This document shows positions 19,800-26,964 of a DNA stretch of 64,000 nucleotides, piece after piece. Positions within the stretch are counted from its first letter, which is position 1; each line of letters starts with the position of its first letter. The notes under the pieces were generated by a model. That model searched no databases. It saw nothing but the letters and a program-made list of their open reading frames with translations, and had not been told where the DNA came from. Source of the DNA: Methylomonas koyamae (GTDB lineage Bacteria; Pseudomonadota; Gammaproteobacteria; Methylococcales; Methylomonadaceae); NCBI RefSeq assembly GCF_006483455.1, contig NZ_PPPU01000013.1, positions 1 to 64,000 on the forward strand, given 5' to 3'. A program made the position numbers and the translations under genes.

Positions 19800-20015
19800 C
19801 TATCCTTTGGTTTTGACTTCATGGGTTTTAATCGGAAAGTGCAATTCATCGCCGATCAGTTGCGGCTCGCCCAGCACCGCATTCGCTAAATGCGGATAGG
19901 CTTTTTCGTAGAGTTTGACGGCATCGATGGGCGGCAAATTCGGGGCCGGATCGGCCAGCCTGATCGCACCCATTTTGAATACACGCGTGGGTCTTGTCAC
20001 AATGGCGCCGGACAT
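19800..20015 (-). CDS. PRTRC system protein C (small ubiquitin-like candidate)
   Basis: A 71-residue protein starting at an ATG preceded by TGAGGT. The pattern is a beta-hairpin (TRVFKMGAIRLADP), a helix (PPIDAVKLYEKAYPHLA), a further hairpin (AVLGEPQLIGDELHFPI) and a free tail ending KTKG. This fits a beta-grasp fold. From memory the PRTRC C family is the Pfam Prok_Ub family. The terminal glycine is where an E1 such as the ThiF protein at 16035 would adenylate it. It lies 12 bases after PRTRC E. A conjugation or sulphur-carrier role is inferred. Confidence 0.85.
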   Translation of the reverse strand: MSGAIVTRPTRVFKMGAIRLADPAPNLPPIDAVKLYEKAYPHLANAVLGEPQLIGDELHFPIKTHEVKTKG

Positions 20016-20026
20016 ATTGGCTGACC

Positions 20027-20461
20027 TCAAAATAAGCTTTTGCTATCGGTGGGAAGATTGGCGCCGACCGGCGCCGTGTCGTTGTCGTCGTCCTCGGCTT
20101 TTTTTGGCATTTGCGCGGCCTTCTCGTTCGCGGTCGATGCCGTTGTGAGACTATTGGCTGTTTTTGCGGCCTCTCTAATGCGAGACATGGACTCAGCAAA
20201 TACACTCTTACCGTCCGACACCACGTCCACGTACTGCATTAAACAGGCCGGAAAATCCCGGTCCAGATTCGCGGCCATATCGGTGACGCAAAGTGGCATC
20301 GAAAGTGCCGCTCTGACCTGTTGCAATTGCGGGTCGTCAATGCCGGGGTCAGGCCCGTTGAAGCAGGGTTGAATCAACACCGTTAAACGATTGCCTTGGC
20401 GGCAGATGGAAAAATCGATTCTTTCGCCATCGCCTAAAATTGTTTCGAACTGTGCAAACAT
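20027..20461 (-). CDS. PRTRC system protein E
   Basis: A 144-residue protein assigned to PRTRC E by position after ParB and by the N-terminal pattern: MFAQFETILGDGERIDFSICRQGNRLTVLIQP (described by position 1-32), then PLCVTDMAANLDRDFPACLMQY. The C-terminal 60 residues are low-complexity, Ala/Lys/Asp-rich and probably disordered. It begins 2 bases after ParB ends. Function unknown. Conserved association with ParB suggests a role in partition or stability of the element. Confidence 0.8.
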   Translation of the reverse strand: MFAQFETILGDGERIDFSICRQGNRLTVLIQPCFNGPDPGIDDPQLQQVRAALSMPLCVTDMAANLDRDFPACLMQYVDVVSDGKSVFAESMSRIREAAKTANSLTTASTANEKAAQMPKKAEDDDNDTAPVGANLPTDSKSLF

Positions 20462-20463
20462 GG

Positions 20464-22401
20464 TTAAACCTCTAATTCAGGGTCTAGTGTGTAGTCTTGA
20501 TTGGCGATGCGCTCGTCGTCATCGTCATCGAACCAACCCGACTCAGGGATGCTGTTGGTCGCCGACAAAGCTAACGCGCTGCTGGTCGTAGCGGCTGTGT
20601 GCGTTGAGTTCGGATCGGAGACGGGTTTATCCTCTCCCATAAATTGGATAACGCAAGCCGGGACGAATCCGGCAAAGTCATAGCCACAGCCAAAGACCTC
20701 GTCCAAAATTTCGCCATTTTTCTTTTTCATCAGGTTGGCGAAGGTGTTTTTCTCGTTGATACCCTCGTAATAGGTGACAAAAGCCACCCCTTTTCCATTG
20801 ATCGCTTCCCGTAACAAACCCTCCATCCCCGATTTGGTGAAAGCGCTCAGAAACTCGCGGGTTACGATAAACTCGTCCTGGAGCGCAATATCCATGAACT
20901 TGCAAACCCCGGCGGAACCCATCGCCCAAGCTTTGCTCATGGTGGTGTTGATACGTTCATGCTGTCCCAGCAAATGCGTCAGCATCCTCTCGTTGAAGGC
21001 CATCATTTCTTCAATACTGAGATAGCCGAATGCGTCGACAAAGTCGCGCAGGGTGCCGAACATTGGCCAACTCGCTTGTTTCGTTCCGGCGGCAATCGGT
21101 AAGGCCTCTTTGGGAAAGGTAGTTTGCACTAGCCGGTATAATGCATAACTGTTGACCAACAGTTTACCGTGCCGATGTTGGACAATGTATTTGGCGCCGG
21201 TATCTCGGAAAAAGCCTTCGATGTGTTCGAGCACTTTACCCGGTGTGGCGCCGCTGGTTCCGTCCGATGGCTTATGAGCCGAATCGGCTCGGCCGGGGTT
21301 GGCGCCCTTCTTCGCATCGGCACCCGTCGCTGTGACTGTATTCCCGGTCATCGTGGATGAACCCGGATTCGATAAGCTTGCTTGATATCCCCGCACTTTT
21401 TGGCCGTGGCAATCCAGGTCAAAACAACAGTCTTCGCTGACTTTCCCCAGCGAATTGGGATTGGTCGAAAGAAGGGCTCCAAAATGTCGACACTGACTAC
21501 ACCCCTTTTCGAATTGCGTTTTGCCCACGCCGTTTTGCCCCGTTTGTATCACGACCACAAAGCTCTGCGGCGGCTTTTCGGTATCGAGAAACACCGCCGC
21601 GTACCGGTCGTGCAAATCGCACTTCCGGGCTTCGACGGCATCCTGGGTTTTTTGGTTGAAACAATCGGGGTTGGCGCATAGGCCGCTTTCAACATGCTCG
21701 TCGAACAAGTTCGCTTGCAAATACGAATTGTGATGGCAGGACGCACACTCGGTCCGATCGAAAATCGCGCTTTCCAACGGTCTGGCAAATCGACTCAATC
21801 GCGCTTTCAATTCAGGAACCGAATACTGGTGCTCGATTAATTTCTCCAGCGTGGCATTTTGAAAATCGGACGGTAGCTGGCATAGCAATTCAGCGTGACC
21901 CAGCCGAATAGCTCTCGCTGTCAGGGCATTCAAGACCTCTGTCGAGGCATGTAACAACAGCAGCCTCGCCTCGAACTTCTTGGCAGACCACCCTAGTAAC
22001 CGCAATGCTTCCGCTCTATCACCGTCGCAGTCGCTGAGTACATTTCGGGCCGCGATCGCTTCTTCGCCTGGACTCATATCGGCTCGCTGGGTGTTTTCAA
22101 TGGTAGCCACCAGCCGCGCCTGTTTATCGTCCAGGTGACGCACAACGGCCGGAATTTCGGACAGTCCTGCCGCAACGGCGGCGCGATAGCGGCGCTCGCC
22201 GGCCACGACCCAATAGGTTTTGTTGTCCGGTTGAGGCCTAACAACGATTGGTTGCAGAACTCCTTCGGATTTAATTGATGCGATTAGTTCTTGCATTTCA
22301 CCATCACTAAAATAAACCCTGGGATTAAACTCATCTTGGATTGATATTAAATTGATCGGCATACTTTTAAATTGAATGGTACTTTTTTTATTCGCGGCCA
22401 T
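20464..22401 (-). CDS. PRTRC system ParB-like partition protein
   Basis: A 645-residue ParB of the PRTRC type, about twice the length of chromosomal ParB. The N-terminal CTPase/ParB domain (about 10-100) shows GVLQPIVVRP and the signature GERRYRAA. A helix-turn-helix region follows (about 115-185). Then come cysteine clusters, CASCHHN, CANPDC, CSQCRHFG and CCFDLDC, that look like one or two zinc sites. The long C-terminal region is PRTRC-specific. It heads the cassette. Upstream lie two ATTCGAAT palindromes that may be its binding site. No ParA is visible in the window. Confidence 0.92.
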   Translation of the reverse strand: MAANKKSTIQFKSMPINLISIQDEFNPRVYFSDGEMQELIASIKSEGVLQPIVVRPQPDNKTYWVVAGERRYRAAVAAGLSEIPAVVRHLDDKQARLVATIENTQRADMSPGEEAIAARNVLSDCDGDRAEALRLLGWSAKKFEARLLLLHASTEVLNALTARAIRLGHAELLCQLPSDFQNATLEKLIEHQYSVPELKARLSRFARPLESAIFDRTECASCHHNSYLQANLFDEHVESGLCANPDCFNQKTQDAVEARKCDLHDRYAAVFLDTEKPPQSFVVVIQTGQNGVGKTQFEKGCSQCRHFGALLSTNPNSLGKVSEDCCFDLDCHGQKVRGYQASLSNPGSSTMTGNTVTATGADAKKGANPGRADSAHKPSDGTSGATPGKVLEHIEGFFRDTGAKYIVQHRHGKLLVNSYALYRLVQTTFPKEALPIAAGTKQASWPMFGTLRDFVDAFGYLSIEEMMAFNERMLTHLLGQHERINTTMSKAWAMGSAGVCKFMDIALQDEFIVTREFLSAFTKSGMEGLLREAINGKGVAFVTYYEGINEKNTFANLMKKKNGEILDEVFGCGYDFAGFVPACVIQFMGEDKPVSDPNSTHTAATTSSALALSATNSIPESGWFDDDDDERIANQDYTLDPELEV

Positions 22402-22440
22402 CGATAAGCTCCATCATTATTTGGATTATTGGTATGGTTT

Positions 22441-22463
22441 ATTCGAATAGGCAATATTCGAAT
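22441..22463. promoter_or_regulatory. Paired ATTCGAAT palindromes upstream of parB
   Basis: The 8-base palindrome ATTCGAAT occurs at 22441-22448 and 22456-22463, 15 bases apart, about 40 bases before the parB start. The same palindrome is also at 15915-15922 and 16212-16219 within the cassette. It is a candidate ParB or regulator site. The rest of 22402-22678 shows no gene. Confidence 0.45.
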
Positions 22464-22678
22464 CACGAAATAACTGTTACATGGCTTTTTGAATATGCAA
22501 CACCAAAAATCAACGGATATGCATTGTGAAAGCGGGGCCGGCGAATAGTATTCAGATCACAACACTCGCAACCTGATGTCCGAATAAGATGAAAGCGACC
22601 GAGATTAGATAAAGAGAGTAAGATCTAAATGCCTCGGCAAACGCCGATGGCTTGTCTTTTAATGACTTATGGATTTAT

Positions 22679-23038
22679 TCAATATTCGCCGGACAACAGT
22701 AATACCCTGTCCGTCCAGTAGAATATCCAACGTCCGACCTGTTGGTCGGGCCACGACAAGGAATCCTCGGTCACCCGCTTACCCTTTTCGTCGGTCACCG
22801 ATAACAACGCCTGTCCGGCGCTGCTAGTTAATTCGATCCTGAGCCACGGATAACAATTTGAAAGCGGCGGCAAAACCGACACCACCCAAGCCAATAGTTC
22901 AGTCTGTCCGGCGGCCTCGACAAACTCTTTCACGCCTGTGGTAATCCGAATCGAGCTGTGCGCACCGCAGCCATGCCATAGACCGTCGTCGGCTAGACGA
23001 TAAAGCGTAAGAATCGCGACTAAATTGACTGTGTTCAT
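22679..23038 (-). CDS. Hypothetical protein of the PRTRC region
   Basis: A 119-residue protein not recognised. It starts MNTVNLVAILTLYRLAD, has a central RIELTSSAGQALLSVTDEKGKRV that looks like a beta-hairpin, and ends with a Trp-rich WPDQQVGRWIFYWTDR. An ATG at 23038 was preferred over the TTG two codons earlier. It follows the DUF1173 gene on the same strand and precedes parB, in line with the cassette. Confidence 0.55.
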   Translation of the reverse strand: MNTVNLVAILTLYRLADDGLWHGCGAHSSIRITTGVKEFVEAAGQTELLAWVVSVLPPLSNCYPWLRIELTSSAGQALLSVTDEKGKRVTEDSLSWPDQQVGRWIFYWTDRVLLLSGEY

Positions 23039-23081
23039 GACCAATTAGGCCTCAATTCCTAAAGTCGTTGTGGATTGAAGG

Positions 23082-24308
23082 TTATACAGTTGCGGCATAG
23101 GCGATTTGAGGTTTCCCCTGTTGTGGTTCGAACGGTAAACCCGGTTGTTTTGGATCCCAGATGTACGACGCCGTCTGGCTTTCGGCGATCAAACCATCGA
23201 TTCCATCCGCTGATTCATCCCCGGCGCCTTCTCGGGCAATATAAAGTGCCAAGGGCATTCTGATATCGACCAGTACCGCCGACGCTAACGGTTTCGTTCT
23301 GGCCAGGTTGTAGCGCAAACATTTGCTGAACGAGCGGCCCTCCGCCACCAAATACTCGATTAGCGCCAATTCCTCGGCAGTTTCGAACGGAATCCATTGC
23401 GACGAGACATTCATCAAGCTGAGGTTGTCCAACTCCGCGTAGCCGGCTTGGTTAATCGAAAAAGTCGCAATAACAATCAAGTGGCTGGATTCGATCCCTC
23501 GCCACAAAAGCAATTCCGCATCGAACTGCTTAACCATGCGCTTATAGGTCTGGTCGTTTAGATAAAACGGGTGCTCCGGCAGATGCTTGATAACCAGCTT
23601 ATGTCCGAAGCGGGCCGGCTTGATCTCCTTGAGTTCGCCAATTAACATCCGAAAGCGATTTTGGTTGTCCGAGCAAGCCAAGGACTTCGCCGTTCTGGCG
23701 CTGATTTCATCCTTTCTTTCGAGGATGAACGTTTCCGGAATGAACACGATTTCATCCAGTGGCATGGCTTTGGCGACTTTTCCGGCGCAGGCCCCCAACA
23801 GGGCTTTGCGCAACCCATGCCAATTGCGCCGTGACTCGGTCGCTGGCGTCCAGCGCTGCCAACCGCTTTGCTCCCAGAGATAATGCAGCAAACCGCGCAG
23901 GCCGAGTTTTGCTTCGGACGCTTTAATGCTGGTCGGCTTGGCCGCTTCATCGGTTTCGGATGCTAGGGCCGGCGTTCGGCTTTTCCCCGGAGCCAGACGA
24001 AAGTCGAACTTCAATTGGGTAACGCCGGTATCGAGATTTTCTTTGATGGCCGATCCGTACACCTGGCCCAAGCCGGACAATTCGGCCGGCGGTTCGTAGG
24101 ATTCGCAGCCCGGATGATGGCGTTCGCCGGAATTGGGCATCCGTTTCAGCCAATATCGTTCATGGGCATAGGCAATATACAGTTCGACGCCGTCCGCCAT
24201 GCACAAGCACATCGGCCGTTGCTTATTGGCGTACGCTCGGGCCAATATGTTTTGAAACTCCTCGTGAGCTTCGGTGAATTCGATACCGTCTAATCGATAA
24301 TGGCTCAT
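23082..24308 (-). CDS. DUF1173-family protein
   Basis: A 408-residue protein of the DUF1173 type, a family seen mainly on plasmids and integrative elements. The N-terminus RAYANKQRPMCLCMADGVELYIA is followed by RHHPGCESYEPP; the Cys and His residues could form a metal site. The C-terminal half has alternating strands and helices with no catalytic motif I can name. The ATG overlaps the stop of the small upstream gene (ATGA). Function unknown. Frequent linkage to PRTRC genes suggests a backbone role. Confidence 0.75.
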   Translation of the reverse strand: MSHYRLDGIEFTEAHEEFQNILARAYANKQRPMCLCMADGVELYIAYAHERYWLKRMPNSGERHHPGCESYEPPAELSGLGQVYGSAIKENLDTGVTQLKFDFRLAPGKSRTPALASETDEAAKPTSIKASEAKLGLRGLLHYLWEQSGWQRWTPATESRRNWHGLRKALLGACAGKVAKAMPLDEIVFIPETFILERKDEISARTAKSLACSDNQNRFRMLIGELKEIKPARFGHKLVIKHLPEHPFYLNDQTYKRMVKQFDAELLLWRGIESSHLIVIATFSINQAGYAELDNLSLMNVSSQWIPFETAEELALIEYLVAEGRSFSKCLRYNLARTKPLASAVLVDIRMPLALYIAREGAGDESADGIDGLIAESQTASYIWDPKQPGLPFEPQQGKPQIAYAATV

Positions 24309-24517
24309 GGTTTGTCTGTTTTGTCAGAGGGTGAAGCAGCGTCTTCGGCATAGCTGCCAGTGCCACAGGCGCGGCACGACATATCCGGATGATGGGAACC
24401 CGGATTACAGATGTGGGGTTTGACATGAATGATCGCGAACGGCCTCTGCACGTCGGTACGGTTGGATTCAATCCCTTCCAATGAAGGAGAATGCCCGCCA
24501 TGTTCCGCTTGACTCAT
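24305..24517 (-). CDS. Small protein with a CxxC motif
   Basis: A 70-residue protein, MSQAEHGGHSPSLEG at the start, with HPDMSCRACGTGS in the second half and an acidic tail. The Cys-x-x-Cys and several His residues suggest a metal-binding knuckle. Its stop overlaps the DUF1173 start by 4 bases, so the two are probably translated together. Not recognised. An earlier start at 24559 would add a hydrophobic lead, but the internal ATG is favoured. Confidence 0.5.
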   Translation of the reverse strand: MSQAEHGGHSPSLEGIESNRTDVQRPFAIIHVKPHICNPGSHHPDMSCRACGTGSYAEDAASPSDKTDKP

Positions 24518-24551
24518 AAAACCCACCCCAGAGGCCGCCAGGAATAAGGTG

Positions 24552-24574
24552 CATCCCATGAAACATGGGATGCG
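24552..24574. repeat. Perfect 10-base hairpin
   Basis: GCATCCCATG at 24552-24561 is exactly complementary to CATGGGATGC at 24565-24574 with a 3-base loop. It lies between two minus-strand genes. There is no U tract on the minus side, so it may be an operator, an RNA processing site or an attenuating hairpin rather than a simple terminator. Confidence 0.6.
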
Positions 24575-24584
24575 ATTCGGTAAA

Positions 24585-24893
24585 TTACATTCTCAAGTGA
24601 TCCAAAATCAGATCACGCATTACTTCAAAATCGACACCTTCCGACTCGCAGCAGACTCGAAACGAAAACGGCGACGTGTCGTCACTTATCAACCATTCCA
24701 AGGCATCCGCCTTTTGTTCGTCGCAGACCCGTAAGTCTTTCAGCGAACTCAACATCGCCAGCAACAAACGGTAACGCAGCTCGTCGAATTCCGATTCCGT
24801 GAATTGAGGCAGTGCGTCCCAATCGATCACGAAGATATCGAACTGTTCGACGCTGGGATGAACCTGCACCGCTGTGTCTTTGCGCATTTTCAT
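24585..24893 (-). CDS. Hypothetical acidic protein
   Basis: A 102-residue protein with a strong ribosome binding site (AGGAGG, 5 bases before ATG). Acidic, with DIFVIDWDALPQFTESEFDELRYRLLLAML in the middle (described by position 20-49) and FEVMRDLILDHL at the end; mostly helical. No family recognised. The leader upstream folds like the switch-type leaders found at 58-64 kb, which suggests shared control. Confidence 0.6.
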   Translation of the reverse strand: MKMRKDTAVQVHPSVEQFDIFVIDWDALPQFTESEFDELRYRLLLAMLSSLKDLRVCDEQKADALEWLISDDTSPFSFRVCCESEGVDFEVMRDLILDHLRM

Positions 24894-24956
24894 GAGATCC
24901 TCCTAAATTAGACGGAGGACTCCCCCTAAACGGAGAATTCCCCCGTTTAGGGTTTA
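24894..24956 (-). ncRNA. Switch-type leader (decoy RBS), minus-strand copy
   Basis: On the minus strand, CCCTAAACGG (24952-24943) pairs with CCGTTTAGGG (24933-24924), a 10-base outer stem. The enclosed loop has a purine run GGGGGA (24944-24939). The following TCCTCC (24919-24914) is complementary to that run and to the GGAGGA of the ribosome binding site (24903-24898). This is the same three-part logic as the leaders at 58-64 kb. Confidence 0.55.
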
Positions 24957-25056
24957 AATTGACTGCCCGTCGCCGGGAGTCGTTAGATATGCTGATTATT
25001 TAGGGAAGCCAGCTACCTCCTTGAACGTTAGCGCGAACCGTTATATCAAAAACCGG

Positions 25057-25089
25057 AATTCAAACCCGCTGGCTAAATGCCTCTGAAAT
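25057..25089. repeat. 33-base direct repeat, copy 1
   Basis: Identical over 33 bases to 25868-25900; the repeat includes CCCGCTGGCTAAATGCC. The two copies bracket the AcaB-like gene with a period of 811 bases. This copy lacks the second arm of the inverted repeat present at copy 2. Confidence 0.85.
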
Positions 25090-25126
25090 TCACCTGCACG
25101 TCATCCCTGCCACGAAAGCTTAAAAG

Positions 25127-25816
25127 TTAGCCGTACCGCCGCGTCGATTTCGGCGCCACAGCCTCTGTCTCTTCCTCGCCATCTGTCTCGATATCCGCTA
25201 GATCTTTCCCATCGTCGGTATCGAGGTCGACACCTTTGTCAATCAAGGCTTGTGTAGCGGTTTCGACTTCGGTCGTCTTGCCGCGGGCACGTGCTTCTCT
25301 GTAAGCGCTACCGCGGAGGCTAATGATCCGGCGGGCCAGTTTCTGAATCCGCAGTTGCCATTGACGCTCGGTGTCCGCGCGCTTGTCGTTCGGGATGATG
25401 TTGCTTAGCCAAAGGGTGTCGACCAATTTCATGGCGTCGTCCATTTTCAGCATCAACGAGACGAACTGCGACACCTGAGGCGAGACAATTTCGATATCGT
25501 ACCGACCGGGATTACTGTATTTGGGCGTTCCGGAAACACCGTTATCGTCTCTCAATTTCTCCAGCCGCTCGATTTCTCTCAGCAGATCTTGAGTACACGC
25601 ATCGATCAACCCGGACACCGCCTCTTGTACCTGATCGATATGGTCCTTTTCGCCGATGATGTATAAAATCGTGTCGATCATGTACAGCGCGGACACGACG
25701 GGCTTGAAGTAGCGTTGATGGACGCGTTTGCTATATTCGCTGTTGAGCACCAGCGACTGCGTAAAGCTGGGGCGACTATAGAGGTCTGTTCCGGATCCGG
25801 ATTGGGTTTCGGCCAT
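25127..25816 (-). CDS. AcaB-like (DUF1845-type) protein of mobile elements
   Basis: A 229-residue mostly helical protein. The middle, KYSNPGRYDIEIVSPQVSQF then LMLKMDDAMKLVDTLWL, and the basic LARRIISLRGSAYREARARGK resemble the DUF1845/AcaB family of integrative elements, some members of which act as transcriptional regulators. The C-terminal 40 residues are very acidic (DTDDGKDLADIETDGEEETE). The match is from memory and tentative. The gene is flanked by 33-base repeats and has a structured leader. Confidence 0.5.
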   Translation of the reverse strand: MAETQSGSGTDLYSRPSFTQSLVLNSEYSKRVHQRYFKPVVSALYMIDTILYIIGEKDHIDQVQEAVSGLIDACTQDLLREIERLEKLRDDNGVSGTPKYSNPGRYDIEIVSPQVSQFVSLMLKMDDAMKLVDTLWLSNIIPNDKRADTERQWQLRIQKLARRIISLRGSAYREARARGKTTEVETATQALIDKGVDLDTDDGKDLADIETDGEEETEAVAPKSTRRYG

Positions 25817-25917
25817 GGCTCACCTTCCTTTACTAAATTGAAAGGCTGCCATGCTAGCGTATTTGAAAATTCAAACCCGCTGGCTAAATGCCTCTGAAAT
25901 GCACTTTGCCAGCGGGT
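25817..25917 (-). ncRNA. Putative switch-type leader of the AcaB-like gene
   Basis: Minus-strand ACCCGCTGGC (25917-25908) pairs perfectly with GCCAGCGGGT (25884-25875). The loop contains AGAGGC (25895-25890). The later GCCTTT (25846-25841) is complementary to that segment, and its CCTTT portion also pairs with AAAGG (25831-25827) in the ribosome binding region. The antisense pairings are short, so this member of the set is less certain. Confidence 0.4.
25868..25900. repeat. 33-base direct repeat, copy 2
   Basis: Second copy of the repeat at 25057-25089. Here it overlaps a perfect 10-base inverted repeat (25875-25884 with 25908-25917) that forms the outer stem of the leader upstream of the AcaB-like gene. 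Confidence 0.85.
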
Positions 25918-26034
25918 CAGCTTCTGCATATTGCCACCCCTCCATCTGAAACGGACCAACGAGAAGGTTAGATTGGCGTGCCGGTCCCTGTTGCATGCCG
26001 TGAATTTCGTGCGAAGATGAATCATCTGTGAATT

Positions 26035-26964
26035 ATGATTTCATCCATGTCTAATAGAACCGATACCTATGCCCTCGCTTACGAATGCTGCGATACCGTG
26101 TTAAGGGAAGACGGCCGCTTTCCGACCATCGACGCGATTCGGGATCGAATCGGTGTGAATAGTCCGACCGTGATCAGCCGAGCCATCAAAGACTGGACAC
26201 TGCATTTCGCCAACAAGCACAAAGAAACCTTCGAGAGGCCGGATATGCCGGCCGTAATGTTGGATACAGCCGTTTCGCTCTGGCAACTGGCCCTGAAGGA
26301 AGCCAGTAAACAGTTTGACGAACAGCGACAACAACTCGAAGAAAACGCCCGTAACGACCAAGCGCTGATTGTCCAATTGCAACAGCAGCTAGTAGACCAA
26401 CAAACCCAATGGGACACCGAGCGATCGCAACTGAGCCAACACAACGAGGAACTTCGGCACACGAATGCCGAATTGGCGACTGCGCTGGCAGAGGCACGCC
26501 AATCGCTCAGCCACACCAACGCCGAATTGGCGAGCACCCGAGAAGCGTTGTCCAGAGCGGAAGGCAGTTTATCGGCGTCCAAAGCGGCACTGCAGGCACA
26601 GGAATCAGCCTGGTCGAATCGCTTCGATCAGCAACACAATTGGCATTTGGCTCGCATTGAGGAAGAAAAGAACGCCGCGCGTCAGGAACATGCGCGGACC
26701 ATTACCGCACTTGGACGCGAGCTGGAGGATTTTAGACTCGAACTGGCCACGGCTCAGGCGCGGATTACCCAATTGATGCAACAACTCAGCGATCGACATG
26801 AACACCAACTCAAGTGGGAAGCCGATCTGGCCACCTTACGCGCACAACTAGCTGCTCGGGAAGCGGAGCTTCAGGCCGAGAAGGACAAATGCCAACGATT
26901 ACACGAATTGGTCAGAAAGCAACGCCGGCCGGCCCAGAATACCCCCGATAAGGCGGCCGGATGA
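26035..26964 (+). CDS. KfrA-like DNA-binding coiled-coil protein
   Basis: A 309-residue protein with the KfrA N-terminal DNA-binding domain (about 10-120: ALAYECCDTVLREDGRFP, IDAIRDRIGVNSPTVISRAI, a helix-turn-helix) followed by about 180 residues of coiled coil rich in Gln, Glu, Ala and Arg with repeated segments (SHTNAELASTREALSRAE and a near copy just before it). KfrA proteins autoregulate and help partition plasmids. Its stop overlaps the integrase start by 4 bases, so the two form an operon, divergent from the AcaB-like gene. Confidence 0.85.
   Translation: MISSMSNRTDTYALAYECCDTVLREDGRFPTIDAIRDRIGVNSPTVISRAIKDWTLHFANKHKETFERPDMPAVMLDTAVSLWQLALKEASKQFDEQRQQLEENARNDQALIVQLQQQLVDQQTQWDTERSQLSQHNEELRHTNAELATALAEARQSLSHTNAELASTREALSRAEGSLSASKAALQAQESAWSNRFDQQHNWHLARIEEEKNAARQEHARTITALGRELEDFRLELATAQARITQLMQQLSDRHEHQLKWEADLATLRAQLAAREAELQAEKDKCQRLHELVRKQRRPAQNTPDKAAG

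Noticed and set aside
24921-24955. Hairpin CCCTAAACGG/CCGTTTAGGG read as a terminator for the minus strand
   Set aside because: The T-rich side follows on the plus strand only, where no gene precedes it. It fits better as the outer stem of the leader.
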